Origin: Branchiostoma floridae
Lineage: Eukaryota; Chordata; Leptocardii; Amphioxiformes; Branchiostomatidae
Reading direction: 5' to 3'
Length of the DNA stretch: 64,000 nucleotides
Assembly: GCF_000003815.2 (NCBI RefSeq)
Contig: NC_049985.1
Coordinates: forward strand, 23,377,406 to 23,441,405
A program made the position numbers and the translations under genes. Below, one piece after another: positions 44,901 to 53,931 of this stretch (the stretch's first letter is position 1; every line of letters starts with the position of its first letter). The notes below the pieces were generated by a model that saw only the letters and a program-made list of their open reading frames with translations, searched no databases and was not told the origin of the DNA.

Positions 44901-47900
44901 TGGCAGGCATTTTTATTTTTACAACACGGGTTGGGAGTGACTTAAAACCCAACGCCGCTCCCTTAGAATTTGTAACTACCTGGTATTCTTTCATCAAAAA
45001 GCATTCAAATCAATGCGTTTAGTCTATTTCCATTTGGCGATTATTTATTGCAAAAAAAAAAGTATTTTTGAAAATTCAAGGTGTTCAATATAAGATGGCC
45101 GGGCCCAACTGGTATCTTAGATGTGTATGACATCTTTTTATGACGTCAATATTACGTCATTGATGTTGCTATTTGCAACACAAGTTGTATATTTAAATAA
45201 CATTATCATTCAGTTATCTGCAGCTGTTACATTTTTGTAGCATACCTTGCCAGTTTCTGGGAATACCTTTTCTTCATGGGTCCAGCCAATACAATCAAAA
45301 TGATGACGACATAATTACCACACATTACGTCATGATAGCGTCAAAATTTCTAAATCGTCAGATAGCATGTCTACAACATTCCCTAAAATTTTGGTGGTAA
45401 TATGATAAGTCGTTGAAGAGTTACATGACTTAAAAGGGAAGGGCCTTAAAAGCAACCCCACAAGCCACCACTTCAAATCCAGGGTTGTCCTCGGACAGAA
45501 GAGGCTCGGGAGCTGTAATGCAGCTGGATACCAGGCTAGATGAAAATAATTTATCCGTCAATAGTTGTATATGAATTGAACGCAGTCTTCTTCGGCACAC
45601 GACCCTTTTAAATTCTTCTTCAGACTTGTCATCTTGACAAGAAGTTTCGTCACGATTGATCAAGTTCGATTTGCACTGACATGACAAGTTCACTCAGCGT
45701 CGATTGAAACTGTTCATTTCGTACTAGTAACAAAGACAGACTAGTCACTGTAAGGTATACAGAAGAATATAAAGGAGGATTGTGTACCAAAGAAGACTAT
45801 TTATGTCCAATAACAATAAGTTATAATTTGATATCTACATCTTTAACAGACCATGATGATTGTGACGGAAGATCCAACCAATGCAACAGCGTTTCTTTCA
45901 AGGAAGACAGCTGATGGTATGACGCTGCCAGCTAACGTAAGAAAAAGTCAAAGGCTTTTGAAATGCCCTAGCCTACATTGTATAATGAATCACTGTTTAC
46001 GTGTATTAAGGTGTTATCTTAAACACAAAAGCTTTCTATGTCGAAAAATTGTAGCCTTAGCCTAAGATACACAAGGTAACAGTTTCTCAAACAACTGGAT
46101 AAAGTTTGCTTGAGATTGTAACCTTGCGTACCTCTATTTGATAGAATATATCCAGTGCCACTATGGTATGTAAATGAGGTTGTGACGTCACTGTTATGAC
46201 ATCACTGTTGATAGAAATACCATGATGCTCTTCTGTCTGTTTCCACCATGATGGACGCGTTGGACGTAAATGATAGCCTCTTCCAATAAAGTTGCATCCT
46301 CGCCTTTGAGTCAGTCATCCTGCATCCCCTGGTTAAATAATGACGCGGCCAATCTAACAGTCTTGTCTACATGGACGACATCTTTGAAACGAGTGCTATT
46401 CGATTTTGGAAACGAGATGTTTCCGCAGGCAAAGACAGTCGGCAGCTAAAGATAAAGTAAGAAAATGTTAAAGATCTGTGAAACGCCCTAGCCTATTATG
46501 AAATGCAGTTTTGTACTCTACAGTGATACAAACATACTTGTACTATTATTTGTCGCCAGGTTTTGACACATTCTGTGGAAAGGACAGGGTTTGACCAGCT
46601 TCAGACGACTACAAAGCAACAACCTTTAACGACCCTTGAAGGTATGACACTCAGGCGACAAATTAGTTGTTCTTATTAGTATAAATTTTTTTTTGTGTCC
46701 GAATATGCAGGTCAATCGCATATAACTAGAGCACCTGTTGATGGACATACATGATATTTGGTATTTGAGCAGCGGTTGCAGAAACAAAGGTCCTGTTCGA
46801 AAACGGTTCAACTGGAGCTTTCCGTCGACACTGCAGCGGTGCGAGTTTGTTTATGTGTGTGTTTGCGTACATGATATCTCGAGTCTTTGTGGATCATTTT
46901 GCAGGCTTTTTGGTAGTTATGTGGGAGTTGGGGAACCAAAGGTCAAGTTCGATTATGGGCCTCCTGACGCTTTCCGTTGGCACTGCAGCGAGGCAAGTGT
47001 GTTTGTGTTTGCGTTTGCGTACAAGATAACTCGAGACGTTGTGGGTCGTTTTGCATGATTTTTGGTAGTTATGTTGGGGGTGGTAAAATGAAGGTCAAAT
47101 TCGATTATGGGCCTCCTAGCGGTAAGTTACGGTACTGCAGGGGAGGTTGAAAGTTATTGGTAAAATTTTCCTGAAGTGCCAGGTTAATGATTTTTGAGTA
47201 GTGGATACGTCATCGGGCAGGGCGTTAGTCGTGTAAGTTTGGTCCCCCTGGCGGCCTTTATAAAATGGCAGGGGCCGAATTTGTTTTAGACTCAAGAAAG
47301 GTTGGACGGATTGTCATGATAGTCGATGCGTTGATAAATTGGGTGATAATTTCTATAATCAAGTTATTAGTATGTTAATCCGTGGCTAATTTGCATAATT
47401 AATCAATAGAGTTTACAGATCTCCTGCATTACCTGATAAGACCTGATTTTGGGGACAGTAGCTGCCTTCTCGGGGCTTCTAATTGTTTTGGTTGGTGAGC
47501 ACAATATAGGTCATGAAAACAAAACAATTGTCAAACGTTTATTTTTCAAAGAAATGGAGAAGGGGTACCTGTCTTGGCATGGCTATTAGTGGTAGATACA
47601 ATGTTGATCTTAAGGCTGGAGGTAAGTAGTGTAGGTTTGGGCCCCACAGAGCCTTTTTTGTTATTGAAGGGACTGGTTTATATAGTGCCAGATTTTGAAA
47701 GGGAATAACTTAACAAGGCATTGACGGATCGTCATGATTTTTGGTTTGTAGATAGCTTAAGTTATGTTTCATATATTTAAATATCAATTATGCAAATCAA
47801 ATTCTGTATCGCATAATTAAGGGGGAAAGTTTAAACCCTCTTTATAAAACAATTTTAGGACTATTCTAACATGTAACATTTTTTACTGACAAAGAGGACA

Positions 47901-50900
47901 ACACTATAGATAAATATTATGTAAATGAAGACCTTATTTGCATAATGATGAGAAAATGCTATAATCAGTTGTAAATGACGGGAATGTCTTACTTGTAGCA
48001 TTTGTAAGTTATGTACGGGTGAGCATCATCGACTAATAATTATGCAAATGAGGGTCTTATTTACATAAATTATTCTTTCTTTCTTAAAGATAGGTTGTGT
48101 ACGTCAGTTATCTGGGCGAAGGAGATTTTCGTCTCCAAGCAGACATATTAGCTAGATTAAAAAATAGAAGAATTTGGCCAAATTATTTGTCATGGGATAG
48201 CGTGGTGGTCATGTGGCCTTGTTTATGAATAAGCTTTAATCACTTTGACGCTGGAAGTCAGTTGGGATGGATAAAAGGAAATTTTCAACCGCTATATACG
48301 CACTTTCATGCAGCCGTTTAATTCTGGCAGGTACTCTGGTAATACATGGATGAGACCTTAAGACTTTGCACTCTCCATTATAAGCCTTGATTATTTGGCG
48401 AAGGTATGTGTTTCGTGAAACTCTAGTTCGAACAAAAAAAAGGTACACTGCGCACGCCAGAGCGGCGCGGTCGAAACTTCGAATACCTGATTCGGACGTT
48501 GGAACATTGCTTGTTGCGCCCGGAACCGTGCTTTGTCCGAAAACGTGCCAGGGCCCCGCGTGTCCAGAACCGTGCCTGGGGCAAAAGGACTTTTTTGGGA
48601 CACGCGGGAACTGTCCCGAACCGTGCCCAATCGCGCACAGTTCTGGGCACACAGGGGACCTTACACTACGAGGTGAATAAATGTGAAAATTATGCGAATC
48701 TGTTGCAAAATTCCAACAAAATGTGATATAATGTGAACCATTTTGAGGTTCAACAGTATCACATTTCATCACATAATCGCATAAAATAACATTAATGTCA
48801 CAATTCTGAATGCTAGCACAGAAATTGAGCTTTATGTGAAAAATGTTATTTGTTAACACCACATGTTTTCACATTTCCCCGAATCCGTCTGAAAAATCAC
48901 ATTTTAAAATATACTTTGATTATGTAAATATCACTTTCTCAGTGTAGTTTTTAACCTTTAATTGTACTGTGTTTGTTTTATGGGACAAAGACCTGATGAA
49001 AATAAATTAATAGATAAATTAAAACATGTTATCTAAATGTGACATTGGCTGTGCATCCATTATGTGAAATAATGTGACTGTCCGTACCACAGGTATGGGG
49101 AAATATATTACATTCGTAATGTTTCTTCTTCTTTCTGTTTCACCTGTCCAATCTTCAAAGCGCTTCATCTCTATCTTTCTTGGACCGAATGATTTGAAAT
49201 AGAGTGGGCTAATACCTCCAAGCATTTTTTTCTCCTGTACCCTTGTTTTACAACTAAATTACCTACATTCTGGTAAAGGAGTGCACTAGATATTGATCCA
49301 AATGACCCATCTATAATTTCTGTCATGAACCACTTCAAAATGATTTACATGTAGTCGGGGATTTTTGGGTCATTTTCAAATTGGCCCGAGGTCAACAAAC
49401 TTCTCTTTCAGGTGCTAGGCCTGTACAAGTCTATAACTTAATCAAAGAGGCAGCCAATGATCTAGCCTGAATCAAAAACCTGAGGAGGATTCGGAAGCCA
49501 TTCAGCGAGGCTGGTGTAATCTGGAAGAGTCCATTTATGCACGGGGGATTTTTAAAAAAAATTCAAATTCGGACTTATACAATTTGCTTATACAATAGGC
49601 CATATTTTCAGTGGGAGTATTTCTGCACTGGTCTATTTTGCAACTCAAATGGGGTGTGCTGTAATATTCGATTGGGGATTTTCTTCAAATTCAGTTTTGG
49701 ACGGGTGATGATTCAAAATTCCATTTTTTTAGCGGAAGTGTTTTTGTACTGGTCTATTTTACCTTTTTACATGGGGTGCATTAGAAGAGTCTATTCTTGC
49801 ACGGAGGGGATTTTTTAAAATTCATTTTTGGGCTACAGTTTAGTAAACGTCATTTTTTTAAGCAGAAGTGTTCCATTTTTTGCACATGGGTGATTTTGGA
49901 ACAGTCTATTGCTGTATGGGGAGGGAGATGGCTGAAATATACTGTATTTACTCTCAAACAAATGTCGGCCTTTTTAATGTTTCTTTATTCTGCTTGACAC
50001 GGCGTAAAGAAAAATATCCGACACATATCTCAGTTGTCTAGTTTCCACTACGGTTCATTTTCAGGGAAAGGCAACCTGGCTATTAATAAGACAGCGACCC
50101 AGAGTTCCGACTATGTTCACTGGGGGGAAGCCTTGTGTGCCGGAAAGGCTGTTGATGGTTCCAGAGCGACGGACATTAAGCCAGGAAAAGCGTGCGCTCA
50201 CACCAAATATGAGTATCAACCATGGTGGAAGGTGGATTTGTCACGTACCTACATAATAAAGAAGATCAGCATTCTAAACAGGGGCGACTGCTGTGGTAAG
50301 TTTGAGTCGAACCAAATAACCCAGCATCTATAGTTAGCTTTTACTATATCTAGACTAGTGTAGACACTTTTGATATTGTATTTTACACTGTTTGAATCTT
50401 TTATGTTACCTGCAATTAGCCCACGGGCAAGAATTTGCAATAAACTTGATAATTAAATGATGATTAAATATATTCATCTTTATTTTATCTTATTCCACGC
50501 AATAATGGTGGATTTCTACAGAACAACATCATTGTAATTATCATAAACGGATTTGAGAAGCTTAAACGAATTTGAGAAGCAGTTCAAATTTCGAAGAGCA
50601 CTGGGCACAGATAAATTTTCACGACTTTGTCAATAAGATGACGTTGAAGTTGATTTGATAGGAATTTAAACCATGTGAGAATAAGTAAATACCTCTACAG
50701 AGGTTTAGTGTGCTTTTAAAAAGCTAGGCTAATACTTATTCAGCGTGCTCTTGAAAGACGCAAATGGGTTACATTTTGTAGATTTTTTGGTGTTATTGTT
50801 ATATTATTGTGTAGGCCAACTACTCTCTCTTAACAGTCAGGGCCTGAATTGCGAGGATCTTACAATAGGCGCGGGGGTAAATCGCAAGAGTTTGTAGAAA

Positions 50901-53900
50901 GCTGCCATTCGGCGCCACTCAGGTGACCTCAATACGACAGTAATTGCCCTAGATGCGGCCATTGGACTGTAGGTTTTGAACCACTCACACCGGGAAGGAC
51001 CCCTACTCTTTTCGAGAAGTGTGGTGGGATCTTTAACGTGCTAGAGGTGTGGTTCTCCTCAAACACGGGACCTCCATTTAACGTCCTATCCGAGGACGGC
51101 CCTAACCAAAGCTAGGTACTCATTTCACCTGAGTGAAGTGAAAAAAGTCGTGTAAAGTGCCTTTTCCAAGGGCACAACATCGAGACAAATCAGCGATTTC
51201 GAACACGTTACGTCTTTGGTCTGGGTAAATACGTTACCGATTGCGCCACACGATGCTGAAAGATGTTGAAAGGCGCAATTACATTTATGAATGTTTGTAT
51301 TTGCAGGAGAACGGTTGAAGAATTTCACTGTGCGCGTCGGCCTGAATGAGGACTTTGCCCTGAATGATCAGTGCGGAGAGATGTACACGGACACACCAGA
51401 GGATGGGCAGACTATCGTGGTGTACTGCAGCCCGCCGATATCCGGCCGTTATGTGTCCGTACAGCTGATGGAACGGGAAGACGCCTTGTCACTGTGCGAG
51501 GTGGAGGTGTATGCTGAGACAGGTCAGAAACACTTTAATATGACATGTTTATTAGCATGAAACGTCATCTGTGTTGCGTTTGTATAATCCATATTGAAGT
51601 TTTGTAACTGTCATCCAATACAAGAAATTGCTCACCTCGAATTTAGCATCTATGTTTTGCTGACACAAATATGACATCAACTATACCCAAGTCTGGCGCG
51701 CATATGTGGTTAGGCACTGAGAACTGAGGGTCCGGGAAAGAGGTCGATTTCTGGATTTACACATTCTTCTCAATTATCATGCAAATGAAGCCCCGGTTTT
51801 CATACAATACATTTCAGGATTTTAATCATCACCTATGGTATGTACATACCAAAAATAATGCAAATCCACCAACCCCTCTTTGACTAATTCTCTTCCAAAG
51901 ATAACAACAAAATCGCCCACTGCAGTTCAAAACAAGCCACCAGCGGGCCCAAACTTACATGACTTACTTCCTACCCAAAGACGTCTCCACTAGCCAAAAA
52001 TCCTGAACCTGCCACTTGAAGGTACAGTCAAACCTGCCCGAGCGACCACCTCTTCTCAGCGACCACCTGGCCATTTCGACCGCCTTTTCTCGGTCCCGAT
52101 TTGTTTCCCCATTGACGTAAGCATTAAGCGACCTTTTCTCAACGACCACCTGGCCAACGCGACCGCGACCGGCCCAAATTAGGACCCATAATGACCGCAT
52201 CATTGTCAAAATTGACGTTTTCATCGATTTCTGATGATAACTAGCGCGACTTTGTGCCGAAATCGGCCAGTTTGCGTCGGATTCCCGAATTTAGTTGTTA
52301 CAAAAGTTTTTTTTTTTTAAATCCATGTCATTATAAAGTGAACGAATGCTGAAACGTATATAGCCTCATACCTTTTTAAGAAAGATCTGTGTTGCTCATA
52401 CATTTTTAAGAAAGATCTGTGTGAGTGCTTTTGTCCAACTGAACTTTACATTCACCCGTGGGTAAGTACGCTATCGGGACGTACCGGGCATCGAATTCGA
52501 AAGGTACACCGTAGTTATTTCAGATTCGGCGATCAAGAACACAGCGACGCATAAAGGCTTGTATGGTAACTAACAGCATCAAAGTTCCCTTACTGTCTAA
52601 AACGTTAGTGTACAACAAATGCTTTAAAACACTGTATCGTATTAAAGGTCGATAAAAGCTTGGGGTTAAATTTACAATTTACAGTGTGCGTGTTGTATTT
52701 GGTACCAAAGACCTCGCTTCTTTCAAATTTGCGTGCGTGCAGTGTGCTAGCTATTTGCCATTAAACACAACGGAAACCATTCATACTTTGCATCGGGCAT
52801 GTTTTGAGTCGATACTCTTCTCAGCGACCACCTGCCCAAATCGACCGCTTTTTCCCGGTCCCCCGGGTGGTCGTCTTGGACAGGTTTGACTGAACCTTCC
52901 ACTCCAACTTTGACGCTCCGCTGCAGTACAGCAACTTGTCGCCAGGACGCCCATTATCGAACTTGACCTTCGTTTTCCAAACCCCTACTTAACTACCAAA
53001 TATCATGCAAAACGATCCAGAGCGTCCACAGTTATCTTGTCCGCAACCACACACACACACACACTCGCCCCGCTGCAGTCCCGACAAAAAGTGCCAGGTG
53101 AACCGTTTTCAAACAAAACCTTGGTATCTGCAACCGCTACTCAAATACTAAATATCATGAAATTCCATCCACATCTGCTCAAATTATATCAATTGACCTA
53201 CATATAAGGTCACAATACTTTTTTTCTACCCAAAATATAATCTTCTTGGCGAAGGTAAAAATGGCACACCGTAACGAAATAACAGTAGGTCAACACGGTT
53301 GTGGTAGACCGTACCGTATTGTTTATTTTAGGATCTTCCTGTAGGCCAGCGTTATTTTAGAGGTTATCATAGTTAGGGTTGACAACTGCACCATCACAAT
53401 GACCATTCTATTATTTCCAAAAGTACATTGGTGATTTTGACTTCCAAATCTCGATAGAGTTGGCATAACAATTCTGCATCCACCTCCCCAGGATGGCTGA
53501 TACGGGATTCGTCATGGGTTGTGGGGTCCACCGGTACACCGTGGGTCAACGACGGAGTGACGTATGATGCTGCGAAGGTTTTGGATGGGGACATTTTGAC
53601 CTTGTGGAACCCTACCGGTATCAACAACAATAGATGGTACATCGCATTCGACCTCACAGTGCCCCAAACTCTGACCCGCATCGCAGTCAACAACTTCGGA
53701 GACACCGACCATGACATCGCAGCCTTCACGTTGCAAAATTCGCAGGTTGGGAGTCCGTACAACTGGGAGGACGTCGTGACCGTTACTACCGTACAAGGAG
53801 GCCTAGGGACGTACAAGCTGCAGGAGTTCGGCGGGTTCCGGGGAACAGCGCGGTACTGGAGGTTTCTCATCACTCGGACCCACTTGGGCTGGCATCCATG

Positions 53901-53931
53901 GCTCAGAGAACTGAACTTCCACGGAATCTAA
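38011..53931 (+). CDS. Type II membrane F-type lectin receptor with ITIM-like tail, eight exons
   Basis: Predicted 606-residue receptor. Exons: 38011-38137, 39898-40053, 41561-41803, 43691-43828, 44291-44560, 50065-50295, 51307-51522, 53492-53931; every intron is phase 1. Cytoplasmic residues 1-242 hold RPLPALP at 9-15 and 22-28 (class I SH3 ligands), VTYSQV at 76-81 (ITIM consensus), NPMY at 162-165 and SPMY at 208-211. One transmembrane segment lies at about 243-265. No signal peptide precedes it, so the C-terminus is outside. Residues 312-460 form an F-type lectin domain with the complete fucose motif H357-x26-R384-x-D386-x4-R391 and vicinal Cys387-Cys388. Residues 461-606 form an F5/8 C-like domain. 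Known fucolectins bind fucosylated glycans; coupling to phosphatase or Src-type signalling is inference. Weak points: the exon 5 donor (GTTACC), the 5.5 kb intron after it, and possible missed exons there. Confidence 0.8.
38782..39567. mobile_element. 786 bp non-autonomous element built of CCAGTGA/TCACTGG palindromes
   Basis: Flanked by a perfect 12 bp target duplication TTTCAGTTGCAA (38770-38781 and 39568-39579); the duplicate locus at 58847 has one copy (one mismatch) and no insert. Terminal inverted repeats are imperfect: CTACGCGGGTCACGGGT on the left against CTACCGAGGTCACGGGT on the right. The interior has more than a dozen CACTGG/CCAGTG motifs, including a tandem array of about 31 bp units (CCAGTGATGAACTCGGCTCG, then TCACTCGG) at 38940-39090, and a second internal copy of the terminal motif near 39111. 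The short frame inside (39174-39362) shows no transposase motif. Family not recognised. Confidence 0.85.
39898..40053 (+). CDS. Lectin receptor exon 2 (ITIM-like motif)
   Basis: Residues 43-94. Acidic start, then EPNNVTYSQVPKRQG. VTYSQV fits the (S/I/V/L)xYxx(I/V/L) consensus of inhibitory receptors. Acceptor ATCACAACAG, donor AAAG|GTAACA. The paralogous exon at 59169 lacks 54 bases of this one. Confidence 0.78.
40222..40517 (-). mobile_element. tRNA-derived SINE, copy 1
   Basis: 296 bp flanked by a perfect 12 bp duplication GCTATGTAGGTA (40210-40221, 40518-40529); the empty site is seen at about 59474 in the duplicate. On the minus strand the 5' end reads like a tRNA promoter: A box GGCCTAGTGGGTAG and B box AGTTCGATCCC. 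The 3' tail is rich in TTTAAC. A second copy is at 62298-62577. Confidence 0.88.
40630..41050. repeat. Dispersed repeat, family D, in the duplicated block
   Basis: Contains 'aacttaggaatgtgttgacg', GGATCGT and CTATGCAAATCAA blocks shared with 47690-47830 and with the duplicate at 59540-59960. Includes an (AG)n tract at about 40933-40949. Confidence 0.5.
41561..41803 (+). CDS. Lectin receptor exon 3 (NPMY motif)
   Basis: Residues 95-175, very acidic and low in hydrophobics, ending CLLDNPMYAAGAIQQDDG. NPMY is an NPxY-type motif, recognised by PTB domains and endocytic adaptors. Acceptor ATATGTTCAG, donor GAG|GTACGT. Confidence 0.85.
41883..41960. repeat. (GT)n microsatellite
   Basis: About 35 imperfect units immediately after exon 3. 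The duplicate copy at 61178-61210 has a much shorter, interrupted tract. Confidence 0.95.
42331..42460 (+). pseudogene. Decayed copy of a lectin-receptor tail exon
   Basis: The block 'gtaacttgctgccatctgat' + ATTTACAG followed by AACCTATCAAAGAT closely matches the acceptor and start of exon 4 (43667-43705), but the frame then loses similarity and has no DSPMY end. A further remnant of the same acceptor is at about 41131-41160. These are relics of tandem exon duplication. Confidence 0.6.
42558..42797. mobile_element. MITE, family G copy 2
   Basis: Ends CCCTTTTCCCACTAGACGGC and 'gcgccatcctggtggtttgg', inner arms GCTGCGCTCTCACTGCGACC and GGTCGCAGAGAGAGCGCAG. Aligns with 19531-19763 end to end. 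Confidence 0.75.
42965..43392. mobile_element. Foldback element
   Basis: Left 'cacatgagaaggaatgagcc' and right 'ggctcattccttctcgtgtg' are inverted; inner arms GAATGCCGTCAGAATGAAA and TTTCATTTTGACAGCATT, then 'gtagtgtattctaga' and 'aaaatacactac'. About 428 bp, no coding frame. Confidence 0.7.
43691..43828 (+). CDS. Lectin receptor exon 4 (SPMY motif)
   Basis: Residues 176-221. A diverged duplicate of the second half of exon 3: EDTDKMGRNGARLMDSPMY against EDTDRTDRTSACLLDNPMY. Here NPMY has become SPMY, which may weaken adaptor binding. Acceptor TGATATTTACAG, donor GAG|GTAAGT. Confidence 0.85.
44291..44560 (+). CDS. Lectin receptor exon 5 (transmembrane)
   Basis: Residues 222-311. Hydrophobic segment CVMLFVIIAIGIGAGAGLVI (about 244-263) followed by a Ser/Thr/Pro-rich stalk. 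The chosen donor GTTG|GTTACC is the only one that keeps phase 1 near the end of the frame; the unspliced frame continues 11 codons to a stop at 44595, which could give a short membrane-only isoform. Confidence 0.75.
46890..47340. repeat. Dispersed repeat, family D copy
   Basis: Internally repeated: 'cattttgcaggctttttggt' type and GATTATGGGCCTCCT blocks occur twice (about 46900-46970 and 47045-47120). Related to 8771, 47560 and 52899. Confidence 0.55.
47560..47830. repeat. Dispersed repeat, family D copy
   Basis: Carries the blocks 'ggatcgtcatgatttttggt', TTGTAGATAGCTT and CAATTATGCAAATCAA, in the same order as at 40790-40870 and 59700-59770. Confidence 0.5.
48063..50064. other. Late part of intron 5, no exon seen
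   Basis: The 208-codon minus-strand frame at 48236-48862 spans a CCGTGC/GCACGG palindromic repeat and has no domain, so it was rejected. Blocks near 49560-49880 ('attccatttttttagcggaa' type) repeat several times with decay. Confidence 0.4.
50065..50295 (+). CDS. Lectin receptor exon 6 (F-type lectin, first half)
   Basis: Residues 312-388: NLAINKTATQSS, the AVDG block, CAHTKYEYQPWWKVDL and ending LNRGDCC. Carries His357 and Arg384/Asp386 of the fucose site and the vicinal cysteines. Acceptor TTCATTTTCAG, donor TGTG|GTAAGT. Confidence 0.93.
50296..51306 (+). other. Lectin receptor intron 6
   Basis: 1.0 kb, phase 1, containing a SINE (50839-51255). Near 50435 'tttgcaataaacttgat' again resembles the family B interior. 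Confidence 0.8.
50839..51255 (-). mobile_element. tRNA-type SINE with a conserved central domain
   Basis: On the minus strand it begins with a tRNA-like promoter: A box TGGCGCAATCGGTAACG and B box GTGTTCGAAAT. The body includes CTTTTCGAGAAGTGTGGTGG and 'cacgggacctccatttaacg' on the plus strand, a segment that I recall as common to SINEs of many marine invertebrates. Family name not assigned. Confidence 0.7.
51307..51522 (+). CDS. Lectin receptor exon 7 (F-type lectin, second half)
   Basis: Residues 389-460, beginning GERLKNFTVRVG, which completes R-x-D-x4-R across the splice junction, and ending LCEVEVYAET, the usual end of F-type lectin domains. Confidence 0.93.
51523..53491 (+). other. Lectin receptor intron 7
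   Basis: 1.97 kb, phase 1. A family D repeat (51780-52018 and 52899-53230, minus orientation) is split by the inverted-repeat element at 52019-52898. Confidence 0.7.
52019..52898. mobile_element. 880 bp element with AAGGTNCAGTCAAACCTG ends
   Basis: Left end AAGGTACAGTCAAACCTGCC and right end GGACAGGTTTGACTGAACCTT-type are inverted repeats. Subterminal blocks AGCGACCACCT and TTCGACCGCC(TTTTC) recur on both sides. It interrupts a family D repeat. No coding frame, no clear target duplication. Confidence 0.8.
53492..53931 (+). CDS. Lectin receptor exon 8 (F5/8 C-like domain, stop)
   Basis: Residues 461-606. After acceptor CACCTCCCCAG: GWLIRDSSWVVGSTG..., with VLDGD, TLWNPTG, WYIAFDL, LTRIAV, YWRFLITR and ending LRELNFHGI. 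These are the conserved strands of the discoidin/F5-8 C fold, here of the type often found in bacterial and invertebrate carbohydrate-binding modules. The acceptor keeps the phase, and the nearest upstream in-frame ATG is absent, so this is an internal splice start. Confidence 0.93.

Larger units (their letters stand above)
44561..50064 (+). other. Lectin receptor intron 5 (5.5 kb)
   Basis: No complete exon seen. Holds family D repeats and a GC-rich CCGTGC-type palindromic block at about 48470-48670. An acceptor-like site at 45849 is followed by a Cys-rich frame (DHDDCDGRSNQCNSV) that hits a stop after 21 codons, so it is not used as an exon here but may be a relic. Confidence 0.55.

Noticed and set aside
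45849-45915. Cys-rich exon candidate in intron 5 of the lectin receptor gene
   Set aside because: In the required phase it meets a stop codon after 21 codons with no donor before it; at best a relic.
48236-48862. Longest single open frame of the window (208 codons, minus strand)
   Set aside because: It runs through a palindromic CCGTGC/GCACGG repeat, both strands and several frames are open there, and no domain is visible.
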